A stretch of DNA of 64,000 nt from Coprococcus_C hominis (GCF_020687505.1 NZ_JAJEQT010000002.1), one strand, 5' to 3'. Shown: positions 7,412 through 16,437, counted from the first letter of the stretch. Numbers and translations: made by a program. Notes: generated by a model from the letters alone, not told the origin.

Positions 7412-8299
7412 GTGGATACGATGCAGATTGTGAATCAGCTCGATGGTTTGCATAAGAAGTACAGACAGGCGATGTATTTATTCGCAGCTCCAGTTGTATT
7501 GCTGGTGATAGCCTATATAGGGGCACCGGGAATGGGGGCGATGGCGGGCACAGTAGTTGCGGTATTGATGTTTGCGGTACCCGTTGGAACCATTTATGCA
7601 TCCGGCAGGATGTCAAAGATCAACAAGGAATATCAGATGATCTACAAGAATGCATTTGTTGTTTCAATATTGAACAAGACATTCTCGGATGTTCAGGTGA
7701 ACTGGGAGTGCGGATTTACGAGACAGAATGTCGAGCAGATGGGACTGTTGAAGCTTGGAAATCGTTTTGATTCCGAAGATCTGATCCACGGAGCATATGA
7801 AGGTGTCTCCTTTGATCAGGCGGATGTCACGATCAAGAATGTGACGGGAAGCGGAAAGAACCGGCATACAACGACGTATTTCAAAGGACGGGTATTCGTG
7901 TTTGATTTGCAGAAATCCGATATACGTTCTGTTGGTATCCGGTCGAAAAATTTCCAGTATTATGGAAATCTGAATGGATTTCATCACGAGAATGTGAAGC
8001 TGGAGAGCGAAGCGTTCAACCGGGAGTTCAAGGTGATGGCAGCCTATCCGGTCGATGCGTTTTATGTGCTTACTCCACAGACGATGGAATGTGTGACAGA
8101 CCTGTACCGGCGTGCAGGAAATGTAGCCCTGCGGTATCTGGGTAACAAGCTATATGTGGCAGTCAATACAACTGGAAATGCATTTGATGGTGATATCAAG
8201 AAGCCATTCGTCTATGTGGATGAAATCAATAAGATTAAAAATGATTGTGCTGTGATTATGGATATCGTACACCGGTTGCGGATTGGAGATGCACAGTAG
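7412..8299 (+). CDS. DUF3137 membrane protein
   Basis: 295 residues from a GTG start preceded by AGAGGGGGTG. Two adjacent hydrophobic helices near the N terminus (about 20-40 and 42-62) are followed by a cytosolic-type alpha/beta domain typical of DUF3137 proteins (GNRFDSEDLIHG, then FKGRVFVFDLQKS, and EAFNREFKVMAAYPVDAFYV). DUF3137 proteins are commonly encoded beside LemA, as here. The function is not established. Confidence 0.8.
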   Translation: MDTMQIVNQLDGLHKKYRQAMYLFAAPVVLLVIAYIGAPGMGAMAGTVVAVLMFAVPVGTIYASGRMSKINKEYQMIYKNAFVVSILNKTFSDVQVNWECGFTRQNVEQMGLLKLGNRFDSEDLIHGAYEGVSFDQADVTIKNVTGSGKNRHTTTYFKGRVFVFDLQKSDIRSVGIRSKNFQYYGNLNGFHHENVKLESEAFNREFKVMAAYPVDAFYVLTPQTMECVTDLYRRAGNVALRYLGNKLYVAVNTTGNAFDGDIKKPFVYVDEINKIKNDCAVIMDIVHRLRIGDAQ

Positions 8300-8352
8300 C
8301 ATTTTTATAATCAAGTAATATAATTTCTATGAAAAAGAGAGGAGAACAAATT

Positions 8353-8895
8353 ATGGAAGCGATTATTACAGTGATTATTGTACTTTTGGTCTGTATCGTG
8401 ATCTGGTACATATCAACATCGAATGGAATCAAGCGGTCACAGCTTAAGGTGGAGGAAGCAGAGTCCGGAATCGATGTGGCACTCACGAAGCGTTACGATG
8501 TGCTTACGAAGATGCTCGATGTCGTAAAGGGATATCAGGCACATGAGAAGACAGTTCTGACCGAGCTTGTCAAGCTTCGAAGCGGCATGACGATGGCAGA
8601 GAAGAATGCAGCCAATCAGAAGATGGAACAGCTTACAAAGGATATCAACATTCTCGCAGAGAATTATCCGGAGTTAAAATCCAGCAACAACTTCATGGAG
8701 TTGCAGAAGACGATTGCAGATGTGGAAGAGCATTTGCAGGCAGCCCGCAGATTGTACAATGCGAATGTCAACACGTACAATACGAAGCTTGTTGTATTTC
8801 CGAGCAGCATCGTAGCAAACAACATGCATGCGGTAAAGAAACCATTCTTCGAGGCAGAGGAAGCAAAGCGTCAGGATGTGAAGATGAGCTTCTAA
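8353..8895 (+). CDS. LemA family protein
   Basis: 180 residues; start at 8353 because GAGAGGAG precedes it, in preference to the ATG at 8329. One N-terminal transmembrane helix (residues 3-22), then the long helical LemA domain: AESGIDVALTKRYDVLTKML, the YPELKSSNNFMELQ block and the C-terminal NANVNTYNTKLVVFPSSIVA region. LemA proteins are membrane-tethered with the helical bundle outside; their role is unclear. It forms an operon with the DUF3137 gene and ends at the terminator at 8917. Confidence 0.9.
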   Translation: MEAIITVIIVLLVCIVIWYISTSNGIKRSQLKVEEAESGIDVALTKRYDVLTKMLDVVKGYQAHEKTVLTELVKLRSGMTMAEKNAANQKMEQLTKDINILAENYPELKSSNNFMELQKTIADVEEHLQAARRLYNANVNTYNTKLVVFPSSIVANNMHAVKKPFFEAEEAKRQDVKMSF

Positions 8896-8916
8896 TTAAA
8901 ATAAAAATCTTAAAAC

Positions 8917-8959
8917 AAAAATCCGGAGCGTTCATGCAAATGAATTCTCCGGATTTTTT
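8917..8959 (+). terminator. Intrinsic terminator after lemA
   Basis: ATCCGGAG (8921-8928) and CTCCGGAT (8947-8954), then six T. The flanking A and T runs make it potentially bidirectional, serving the convergent MATE gene as well. Confidence 0.85.
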
Positions 8960-9047
8960 ATGGCAACGAGGAAAATGCACGCATTATGCGGTGCATTTGA
9001 CAATCGTTAATCGAAACGCAGCATGTCTCTGCGGGACTGTATATGTA

Positions 9048-10406
9048 CTAGGATGCATCTTGTATCTGACTGTCTCCAAGGCGCCCGTGTTTCTTCATCC
9101 ATACAAATGCACCCACGCAGATAATAACCGAAAGCATGGATCCGGCAGGCGCCGCAAGCCCCATCGGGAACAATGTATCTGCGAAGAACTTCGAGGCCAG
9201 ATACGAACCCGGTACACGCAGACAGATGATCGCAATCATATTGTGGATGAATCCGATGTAGGATTTGCCGTATGCACAGAAGTATCCGCTGAAGCAGAAA
9301 TGGATACCGGCTAATGCACAGTCGACGATATAGCCACGCAGGTATTGTGAACCAAGCACGACAACCGCGGCGTCCTTCGTGAAGATGCCGACGATACCTG
9401 CGGTAATCAGTTCCCCGATGATTGCAACGATTATCCCATAGGTAAATGTAATCAGAATGGCATATTTCAGCGTCTTCGATGCACGGTCATGCTTGCCGGC
9501 ACCGATATTTTGTGCGGCAAGTGCAGAGACGGTTGCAAGCATCGAAGATGGCACGATGAAGAGGGCACTGATTACCTTCTCGACGATACCGACGGCAGCG
9601 GCATCATTTAAGCCACGGCTGTTTGCTATAACTGTGATAATGATAAATGCAATCTGGATACAGCCATCCTGAATCGCAACCGGAATACCGATCTTTAAGA
9701 TCTCGCCGAGCACAGCACGACTTGGGATGAAATCCTGTTTGCAAAGTTTGATGCCAAGCTTCTGTTTCTTTGTCATGAGCAATGAGATAATAACACTTAA
9801 CGTCTGGGCGAGTGTCGTGCCAAGTGCGGCTCCGGCGGCACCCAGATGGAGAACTCCCATAAATACATAGTCGAGCGCGATATTTGCTGCGCAGGCAATC
9901 GCGATAAAATACATCGGACTTTTCGAGTCACCCATACCACGGCAGATGGAAGCGATGATATTATAAGCTGTAATAAACGGAATTCCGATAAAGCAGATCG
10001 TCAGGTACCGGATCGAACCCTCGATTGCTTCGACCGGTGTCTGAATCAGTAACACGATCGGTCTTACAAGCAGCAACAGAACAATCGTCAATACGATGGA
10101 AAGTCCCATGAATAAGGTTACGGAGTTTCCGACTGTTTTTGCAATTTCATCCTTATGCCTGGCACCGACGGCACGCCCGATTATGACAGTGGATCCCATT
10201 GCCAGACCGACGATCATGACGGTCAGCATGTGCATGACCTGACTGCCGTTTGCAACGGCGGTCGTACTTTCGGTTCCGTTAAACTGTCCGATAATGAACA
10301 GATCCGCCATACCATATAATGTCTGTAAAAAATAAGAAAAAAGATATGGAAGCGCAAAATATAAAATCGTCTTGAATACGCTTCCGGTTGTCAGATTTTT
10401 TTCCAT
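9048..10406 (-). CDS. MATE family efflux transporter
   Basis: 452 residues with twelve hydrophobic segments in two six-helix halves, the MATE (MOP superfamily) pattern. Visible family features: the N-terminal ILYFALPYLFSYFLQTLYGMAD, GRAVGARHKDEI after helix 2, and CRGMGDSKSPMYF in the middle of the first half. Such proteins export drugs or metabolites using Na+ or H+ gradients. The RBS is TAGGAGG upstream of the ATG. A MerR-type promoter (10451-10481) lies directly upstream, indicating induction by a small molecule. No regulator gene is adjacent. Confidence 0.9.
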   Translation of the reverse strand: MEKNLTTGSVFKTILYFALPYLFSYFLQTLYGMADLFIIGQFNGTESTTAVANGSQVMHMLTVMIVGLAMGSTVIIGRAVGARHKDEIAKTVGNSVTLFMGLSIVLTIVLLLLVRPIVLLIQTPVEAIEGSIRYLTICFIGIPFITAYNIIASICRGMGDSKSPMYFIAIACAANIALDYVFMGVLHLGAAGAALGTTLAQTLSVIISLLMTKKQKLGIKLCKQDFIPSRAVLGEILKIGIPVAIQDGCIQIAFIIITVIANSRGLNDAAAVGIVEKVISALFIVPSSMLATVSALAAQNIGAGKHDRASKTLKYAILITFTYGIIVAIIGELITAGIVGIFTKDAAVVVLGSQYLRGYIVDCALAGIHFCFSGYFCAYGKSYIGFIHNMIAIICLRVPGSYLASKFFADTLFPMGLAAPAGSMLSVIICVGAFVWMKKHGRLGDSQIQDAS

Positions 10407-10450
10407 AGTAAATAAAGCCTCCTACGAAGTCTTTTTCAACCCCGCATCCT

Positions 10451-10481
10451 ATATTAAACCTTACAACAATTGTAAGGTCAA
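10451..10481 (-). promoter_or_regulatory. MerR-type promoter/operator of the MATE gene
   Basis: On the minus strand TTGACC (10476-10481) and TAATAT (10451-10456) are 19 bases apart, longer than the usual 17. The spacer contains a 9-bp dyad, ACCTTACAA and TTGTAAGGT with a 3-base centre (10458-10478). An elongated spacer with the dyad between the hexamers is the hallmark of MerR-family activation. Confidence 0.75.
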
Positions 10482-10563
10482 TGCCAGTTATGCATAAAAT
10501 TATAAAAAAATAAGCTTTTTATACATAAAAATGTATTGTATTGCAAAAAAAACGCGTCTTTCG

Positions 10564-10592
10564 TTGCATTTTTTGTCGCAGGATGCTATATT
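10564..10592 (+). promoter_or_regulatory. Promoter of the amino-acid ABC operon
   Basis: TTGCAT (10564-10569) and TATATT (10587-10592), 17-base spacer, followed by an AAAGGAAG RBS and the start at 10627. Confidence 0.6.
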
Positions 10593-10626
10593 AAATCGTA
10601 AATGTGAAGAAAGGAAGTAAAATATT

Positions 10627-11487
10627 ATGAAACTTAAGAAGTTAGTAGCAATTACATTGTCTGCAGTTATGTGCATGGCAGCACTGACAGGATGTGGCGG
10701 AAAGAGCGATTCTGCAAAGAAGACAGCCAAGGTTATCGAGGTAGATCTGACCGATGAGCAGTATGCATTCGGTGTAGATAAGGATCAGCCGGATTTATTA
10801 AAGGAAGTAAATCAGTTCGTTAAAGACATGAAGTCTGATGGAACATTTGACGAGATCTGCAACCGTTATTTTGGTGATGGTACTCCGGTTCCTGTGAAGT
10901 CAGCAGCTTATGACGAGAGCAAGGATCAGTTGGTAGTAGCAACAAACGCTGCATTTGAGCCATTTGAGTATATGGATGGTGAGAACTATGTTGGTATTGA
11001 TATGGAGATTGCAAAGGCACTTGCAGATAAGCTTGGTAAGGAGCTTGTAATCCAGAACATGGATTTCGATGCCGTATGTCTCTCTGTTGGCCAGCACAAG
11101 TGTGACGTTGCCATGGCAGGTCTTACAATCAAGCCGGACCGTGAAGAGTATGTAGCATTCTCTGATCCATATTACAGCGCATCACAGAAGCTTATCACAT
11201 TGTCTACAGATACAGAGTTCGATGCCTGCAAGACAGCCGACGATGTAAACAAGATTCTTGAGGCAAAGGGGTCTGACTTAAAGATCGGTTTCCAGAACGG
11301 TACAACCGGTCAGTTCTACTGTGAAGGTGATGACGACTGGGGATTCCCAGGACTGAAGATGGAGTCTAAGGGTTACAAGAATGGTTCCCTTGCAGTACAG
11401 GATCTGTTAAATGGAAACATCAATTACGTAATCATCGATTCCGCTCCTGCTGAGAGCATTACATCATCTATCAATAAGATGCAGTAA
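10627..11487 (+). CDS. Amino-acid-binding lipoprotein, apparently circularly permuted
   Basis: 286 residues. A signal peptide ends in the lipobox LTGC (Cys23). In family-3 binding proteins such as GlnH the mature chain starts with a block like LVVATNAAFEPFEY and ends with YGIAF...DGTYNEIYKKWFG. Here the C-terminal block comes first: residues 35-88 contain LTDEQYAFGVDKDQPDLL and DGTFDEICNRYFGDGTP. The canonical beginning, QLVVATNAAFEPFEYMDG, starts at about residue 101, and the protein stops after INYVIIDSAPAESITSSINK, where the missing block would normally follow. The order is thus a natural circular permutation. The arginine-containing ligand block GLTIKPDREEYVAFSDPYY is intact. The two ABC genes follow, so it should still bind a polar amino acid. 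Confidence 0.85.
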   Translation: MKLKKLVAITLSAVMCMAALTGCGGKSDSAKKTAKVIEVDLTDEQYAFGVDKDQPDLLKEVNQFVKDMKSDGTFDEICNRYFGDGTPVPVKSAAYDESKDQLVVATNAAFEPFEYMDGENYVGIDMEIAKALADKLGKELVIQNMDFDAVCLSVGQHKCDVAMAGLTIKPDREEYVAFSDPYYSASQKLITLSTDTEFDACKTADDVNKILEAKGSDLKIGFQNGTTGQFYCEGDDDWGFPGLKMESKGYKNGSLAVQDLLNGNINYVIIDSAPAESITSSINKMQ

Positions 11488-11510
11488 TTTGAGAAACGAA
11501 AGGATATTTC

Positions 11511-12221
11511 ATGGGAGATATAGGAACTAAAATAGACAAATTCATAGAAATATTCATCAATAACCGTGGGTATGTAAAAGTATTAGAGGGCTTGAAGAAT
11601 ACGCTGATTATCGCTGTGATCGGTCTCGTCATCGGTGTTGTGATCGGTACTTTGATCGCGATGGTGCGTGTGATTCCGAAGTATAAGCGTCTGCCGCGTG
11701 TCTTAGATGCCATCTGCCGGTTTTACGTCGGATTGTTCCGTGGAACTCCTATGGTTGTACAGTTGTTGGTATTTTATTATGTATTGCTGCCTCTGATGGA
11801 TGCACATATGACAGGCGTACAGGTATCTATTATGGTATTTGGCTTAAACAGTGGTGCATACATCTCCGAGATCATGCGAAGCGGTATCCTCTCCGTAGAT
11901 CCGGGACAGATGGAAGGTGGACGTGCGATGGGCTTGAGCTTTGCGACAACTATGCGCAAGATCGTCATTCCACAGGCAGTCAAGAATATCCTGCCAACAC
12001 TTGGAAATGAATTTATATCGTTGATCAAGGAAACTTCCGTAGTCAGCTTTGTTGGTGCTTCAGATCTGTATGTGGCATTCAACTTCATCGGAAGCAACAG
12101 CTACGAGTTCATGATTCCATATCTGGTTATGGCAATCATCTACATCGTGCTTGTCCTGCTGATCAGCTTTGGAATTAAAATGATGGAAAGGAGCCTGAGA
12201 AAGAGTGATAGAAGTCATTGA
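11511..12221 (+). CDS. Polar amino-acid ABC transporter permease
   Basis: 236 residues, HisM/GlnP family. Five hydrophobic helices; LKNTLIIAVIGLVIGVVIGT at the N terminus, YVGLFRGTPMVVQL as the periplasmic-gate motif, and EGGRAMGLSFATTMRKIVIPQ as the EAA loop that contacts the ATPase. It lies 23 bases after the binding-protein gene and overlaps the ATPase gene. As a single permease gene it would act as a homodimer. Confidence 0.92.
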   Translation: MGDIGTKIDKFIEIFINNRGYVKVLEGLKNTLIIAVIGLVIGVVIGTLIAMVRVIPKYKRLPRVLDAICRFYVGLFRGTPMVVQLLVFYYVLLPLMDAHMTGVQVSIMVFGLNSGAYISEIMRSGILSVDPGQMEGGRAMGLSFATTMRKIVIPQAVKNILPTLGNEFISLIKETSVVSFVGASDLYVAFNFIGSNSYEFMIPYLVMAIIYIVLVLLISFGIKMMERSLRKSDRSH

Positions 12222-13032
12222 TCTTGAAAAACATTTTGGTGACAATGAAGTCTTGAAAGGCATCAACGTCACTGTGGACAAGGGCGACATTATGGTTGTC
12301 ATCGGTCCTTCCGGCTCCGGTAAGAGTACATTTTTGCGCTGCCTGAACTGTATGGAAGATCCAACAGGCGGACAGATCATCTTCAATGGTGTTGATATTG
12401 CAGATCCAAAGGTTGATATCAATATTCACCGCCGCCGTATGGGAATGGTGTTCCAGCATTTTAATCTGTACAATAATAAGACAGTTATCCAGAACATCAT
12501 GCTTGCACCGGTCTATGTACAGTGCCAGGATCTGAAGAAGGCGAAACGCCACAACCGGTTCCTTCCGCTTACAAACCTGTTCCGCAAGGAGAAGCAGGAG
12601 AAAATCGAAATCACAACGACCAAGGCAAAGATTGTAGCGGAAGCGAAAGAAAAAGCAGAAGATCTGCTGAAGAGAATCGGACTGTTAGACAAGGCAGACG
12701 TATATCCGTCTACACTTTCCGGCGGACAGAAGCAGCGTGTGGCAATCGTGCGTGCACTTGCAATGAATCCGGATGTGATCCTGTTCGATGAGCCAACCTC
12801 CGCGCTTGATCCGGAGATGGTAGGCGAGGTATTGGATTTGATGAAGGCAGTTGCAAAGGAAGGCATGACGATGATCATCGTTACCCATGAGATGGGATTT
12901 GCAAAGGAAGTTGCAAACAAAGTTCTCTTTATCGACGATGGTCAGATCTTGGAATCCGGCACACCGGAAGAGTTCTTCGGCAATCCAAAGAATCCGAGAC
13001 TCAAAGAATTCCTGTCGAAGGTGTTGTCGTAA
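12205..13032 (+). CDS. Polar amino-acid ABC transporter ATP-binding protein
   Basis: 275 residues from a GTG inside the end of the permease gene, with AAAGGAG upstream. Walker A GPSGSGKST, Q-loop VFQHFNLY, signature LSGGQKQR, Walker B ILFDEPTSALD and the H-loop THEMGF are all present. Compared with GlnQ-type ATPases it carries about 35 extra charged residues between NIMLAPVYVQ and the ABC-alpha helix (about residues 108-145: KKAKRHNRFLPLTNLFRKEK and following). This insertion faces the helical subdomain; its role is unknown. The operon ends at the terminator 13064-13105. Confidence 0.92.
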   Translation: MIEVIDLEKHFGDNEVLKGINVTVDKGDIMVVIGPSGSGKSTFLRCLNCMEDPTGGQIIFNGVDIADPKVDINIHRRRMGMVFQHFNLYNNKTVIQNIMLAPVYVQCQDLKKAKRHNRFLPLTNLFRKEKQEKIEITTTKAKIVAEAKEKAEDLLKRIGLLDKADVYPSTLSGGQKQRVAIVRALAMNPDVILFDEPTSALDPEMVGEVLDLMKAVAKEGMTMIIVTHEMGFAKEVANKVLFIDDGQILESGTPEEFFGNPKNPRLKEFLSKVLS

Positions 13033-13063
13033 GTTAAATTGAAGTGTAAATAAAGAAGCATAC

Positions 13064-13105
13064 AATGCACAGACATCAAAAAATTAGATGCCTGTGCATT
13101 TTTTT
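13064..13105 (+). terminator. Intrinsic terminator after the ABC operon
   Basis: ATGCACAGACATC and GATGCCTGTGCAT, one mismatch, followed by seven T. Confidence 0.9.
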
Positions 13106-13162
13106 GTTATAGTATATACGAAAGACACATGTGTCATATATGATATAGAAAACGAAATTAAC

Positions 13163-13517
13163 GAAACTGGTTAGAAGTAGTATTATATAGATCCAGATTG
13201 ATTCATGAAGATATACGATATGTTTGAAGTTTAGAAGTTCTTGATGTTCTGTGAATTATAGCAGCCATGTTTGAACACGATGTTCAAACAAGCCGCCACT
13301 GAGCCATGGATGGCGAGCGGAGGGCGCATAGGAATCGCAGATTCCTATTTAGGATGCGCCCGACAACCTGCCAACGAGCAAAGCGAGTGGGCGATTCCCG
13401 TGCGGCGGTGGCGTATATTACAAAATGTAGATCAGAACATATAGAACTTCTTAGCTTCAATACATTGTATATCGTATGAATCAATCTGGATCTATATATA
13501 GAATGCTAACCAGTTTC
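13163..13517 (+). repeat. Long inverted-repeat (MITE-like) element A
   Basis: The intergenic region folds on itself. GAAACTGGTTAG at 13163 pairs with CTAACCAGTTTC ending at 13517; TATATAGATCCAGATTGATT pairs with its complement near 13480-13498; then TTAGAAGTTCTTGATGTTCTG pairs with CAGAACATATAGAACTTCTTAG. The centre has a 9-bp palindrome TGTTTGAAC/GTTCAAACA (13268-13290) and a GCCGCCAC block with its complement. About 50 bp of the centre are identical to element B at 16568. No ORF of substance. It separates the ABC operon from the response-regulator gene. Confidence 0.8.
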
Positions 13518-13542
13518 ACCACGAAGTAAAGGGGAGAACAGT

Positions 13543-14220
13543 ATGTACCAGATTCTGTTAGTGGAGGACGACAAATCCATCCGGGAAGTCATCGCAGATT
13601 ACATGGATGAGAAAGGAAAAGACACGCTGCGCCTGACACTCGCCGAGGACGGAAGAGCCTGCGAGGGCGCACTCGAACGCCGGACATTTGACCTGATCCT
13701 GCTCGACGTGATGCTTCCGGATATCGACGGATTCACACTTTGCCGGATGATACGGAAAAAAGATATGGTTCCAATCGTATTCCTGACTGCGAAAGGAAGC
13801 GAGGAAGATATACTTTGGGGCTATGGACTTGGCTGCGATGATTATATCGTGAAACCATTTTCGCTGGCAACACTGTATGCGAAGATACTTGCCATCCTGC
13901 GGCGGACAAAACAGGAGAACCAGAAAGAGACGATTACCTGCGGCGCGATCCGGATGGACAAGCAGAGCTGTCAGGTATTTGTGAAGGAGCGGGAAGTACA
14001 GCTGCAGAACAAGCAGTATGAGATCCTGCGATTCCTGATGGAGCATAAAAATATCGTGTGGTCGCGGGACGCTCTTCTAAACCACATCTGGGGATATGAT
14101 TACATGGGTATCGACCGTGTGGTGGATAACCAGATCAAGAAGCTGCGGAGTGCGCTTGGCGAGGAAGGAAAGCGGATTCAGACGGTGGTAGGCAGGGGCT
14201 ATAAAATATCGGATGCGTAG
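13543..14220 (+). CDS. OmpR-family response regulator
   Basis: 225 residues. Receiver domain with acidic pair at residues 8-10, phosphoacceptor D55 in LILLDVMLPD and the conserved Lys in YIVKPFS. The C-terminal winged helix (about 130-222) shows ILRFLMEHKNIVWSRDALL and DNQIKKLRSAL. It pairs with the histidine kinase that begins 89 bases downstream. The upstream region is the inverted-repeat element A, so its promoter may lie within that repeat. Confidence 0.93.
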   Translation: MYQILLVEDDKSIREVIADYMDEKGKDTLRLTLAEDGRACEGALERRTFDLILLDVMLPDIDGFTLCRMIRKKDMVPIVFLTAKGSEEDILWGYGLGCDDYIVKPFSLATLYAKILAILRRTKQENQKETITCGAIRMDKQSCQVFVKEREVQLQNKQYEILRFLMEHKNIVWSRDALLNHIWGYDYMGIDRVVDNQIKKLRSALGEEGKRIQTVVGRGYKISDA

Positions 14221-14309
14221 CCATGTGAAAACAGAAAAATTATAGTTGGTATTTTATCTGATGTGTGTTCAGGCAAAACAGGCGCAGATAAGAAGGTGGA
14301 GGGATGCAT

Positions 14310-16097
14310 ATGAAGTTTACAATCTTACCGGATTTTGAAGCAAATAGAAAAAGGCGTGCAATCCGCAGGCAAAAGCGTGGGCAGCGAAGAGATGCGCGGC
14401 AAAGCCGGAAGAATCACTGGTATCTGAAACGGAAGAAGTTCTGGCAGGTGTGGCTGGAGCGGTTTGTCCTTGTGTTTCTGATTCTTGGAATGGGTGGTGC
14501 ATGGTATTTTAGGACCGTGGTGCAGGATACGGAGGATAACGCGGAATTTGAAATGAATCAAAGTCAGGAAATCATACAGACTTACATTGAGAGGCGGTAT
14601 GAAGAACTGACTGCGATGGGAATGAGACCCGGAAAAGAGTTCGATGATCAGATGGGCGCGTATATGTACCGTATGATTCCGAGCAGATTGATGGGCGCGT
14701 ATGGCGTATCTGCAGCGGCAGCGGCGATCTATAATGAAAATGGAGAACTCCTAACCGACAGCAATCCACGGTTTTATCTGTACTGTGACCGGTATGAGCC
14801 GGTAGGAGACGAGAAAAACCATACGATAAATCTATACCAGTCGTATTATACATGTGCACAGGAACTGTCGGATGAATTCCTTCAGGATTATAACGACTAT
14901 TTTATCTATGGCGACATCGAAAATGGAGAACGAATGGAATTCGGAGATCTATATGTAGATGAAGAGAAACGACAGTTTTATTTCAGTACCATTTCTTGTT
15001 TAGAGCAAGGGAAAGTGGTAAAAACCTATGATTTTACACCGGAACATGTAGAAGGCATGAAAATGGTACAGGAGACCTATGACAGATGGACGAGAGAGGG
15101 AACACGCTGGTACCCGGTTCTTGGAATGCGGTCGGCGGAGATTTCGGAACTTCTGCAGTTTGCATATGATGTGTATGATGATTACAAGGATGACAAACAG
15201 TTAAAAGGTGCCGGTGTGACAGCAGAGCGGGGATACTTCGCAAAGACACGTGCGCGATATAATGTGATAGAAGTGAGTGATCTGAATAATGGGAATCCGG
15301 AATACACGGTTGTGCTGGCATATAACTATGATTTCCTTCAGGCAAATCGTGGCTTTGTACAGAAGTTCGTAATCTGCCTGTCCCTTGCAATCCTGCTTAT
15401 CAGCTTCCTATGGTCGCGGTTTACCTACGTGCGGCTTAAGGCAAGGTACGAGCTTGAAGATTATCAGCGGAATCTCACGAATGCAATGGCGCATGATCTG
15501 AAAAGTCCGCTGATGATATTATCCGGTATGGCTGAGAATCTGAAAGAAAATGTACATACGGAGAAACGGGAATATTATGCGGAGGAGATGCTTAAGAATA
15601 TCGCGGACATGAATCGTATGATCGAGCAGTCGCTTGGATTCTCGAAGCTCAGCCAGACAGGCAGGGTTGGCAGAAAGACAGAGGTCGATATGCGCGCACA
15701 GACGGATGCATTGATCGGAAAATATAAGGAGCTTGCGGAGGCACAGGGACAGCATATTTCCGTGACAGGCGAGGGGCAGATGCGTGGAAATGAGGCGATG
15801 CTCCGGCAGATGATCGATAATCTGCTGCAAAATGCCATCCTGCACGGAGAAGAAGACGGACAGATTGAAATCAACATTGGAAATGGCATATACCAGATCC
15901 GGAATACTTACACGGGAACGCTTACGACAGAGGACGCGAAGAAGCTTCTAAAACCATATGCCAAGGAGGAAGACCGGAAACGGACAGGCGGACATGGACT
16001 GGGGCTTTCCATTGTGCATGAGATCGTGAAGCTGCACGGCGGTAAGCTTCATTTGAAGGTGGAAGAAGAAATGTTTTGCGTAGAAATTAAAATATGA
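14310..16097 (+). CDS. Sensor histidine kinase
   Basis: 595 residues. The second of two close ATGs is chosen because GGAGGG sits six bases before it and abuts the first (14304). A very basic cytoplasmic N terminus (Arg/Lys-rich residues 10-48) precedes TM1 (about 50-67). An extracellular sensor of about 280 residues follows, then TM2 (about 352-372), the H-box MAHDLKSP (His near 395), the N-box DNLLQNAILHG and the G-box GGHGLGLSI. It belongs to the HisKA/HATPase type that pairs with OmpR regulators. The ligand is unknown; the sensor domain is not one I recognise. Confidence 0.9.
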   Translation: MKFTILPDFEANRKRRAIRRQKRGQRRDARQSRKNHWYLKRKKFWQVWLERFVLVFLILGMGGAWYFRTVVQDTEDNAEFEMNQSQEIIQTYIERRYEELTAMGMRPGKEFDDQMGAYMYRMIPSRLMGAYGVSAAAAAIYNENGELLTDSNPRFYLYCDRYEPVGDEKNHTINLYQSYYTCAQELSDEFLQDYNDYFIYGDIENGERMEFGDLYVDEEKRQFYFSTISCLEQGKVVKTYDFTPEHVEGMKMVQETYDRWTREGTRWYPVLGMRSAEISELLQFAYDVYDDYKDDKQLKGAGVTAERGYFAKTRARYNVIEVSDLNNGNPEYTVVLAYNYDFLQANRGFVQKFVICLSLAILLISFLWSRFTYVRLKARYELEDYQRNLTNAMAHDLKSPLMILSGMAENLKENVHTEKREYYAEEMLKNIADMNRMIEQSLGFSKLSQTGRVGRKTEVDMRAQTDALIGKYKELAEAQGQHISVTGEGQMRGNEAMLRQMIDNLLQNAILHGEEDGQIEINIGNGIYQIRNTYTGTLTTEDAKKLLKPYAKEEDRKRTGGHGLGLSIVHEIVKLHGGKLHLKVEEEMFCVEIKI

Positions 16098-16141
16098 TAC
16101 CCCCTATTAAAAGGTTTCCATAATTTATTTCAAAAATCGGG

Positions 16142-16169
16142 TTGTCAAACAAAAATCCTGTGGTATAAT
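16142..16169 (+). promoter_or_regulatory. Promoter of the thrS T-box transcript
   Basis: TTGTCA (16142-16147) and TATAAT (16164-16169) with a 16-base spacer, immediately before the T-box leader. Confidence 0.65.
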
Positions 16170-16184
16170 ACCCATGTATATAGG

Positions 16185-16437
16185 AAAAAGCGTTGACGGA
16201 AAGAGTAGTGCATGGGCACCATCCAGAGAGAACGACAGATGCTGGAAGCCGTTTATGGAAGAAATGTATGAAAACCATTCCCGAGCTGTGCGTAGAAGAT
16301 GACCGGATGACCGGTTGTTGAAGCGTCACCGTAAGGCATGCGTTAAAGCCAAATGAAGTGAAACACTAAGGTGGAACCGTGTGAAAGCACCCTTAGGTAC
16401 AAGGTTAAGGCATTGTATCTCAAGGTGTTTTTTTGTT
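16185..16437 (+). ncRNA. T-box riboswitch (threonine) upstream of thrS
   Basis: Upstream of the threonyl-tRNA synthetase gene. The conserved T-box stretch AAGGTGGAACCGTG lies at 16368-16381. It is followed by a terminator, CACCCTTAGGTACAA pairing with TTGTATCTCAAGGTG and a run of seven T ending at 16434. Stem I contains the candidate specifier ACC (16274-16276) in TGAAAACCATTCCC, a threonine codon. Uncharged tRNA(Thr) would stabilise the antiterminator and allow transcription of thrS. Confidence 0.88.
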
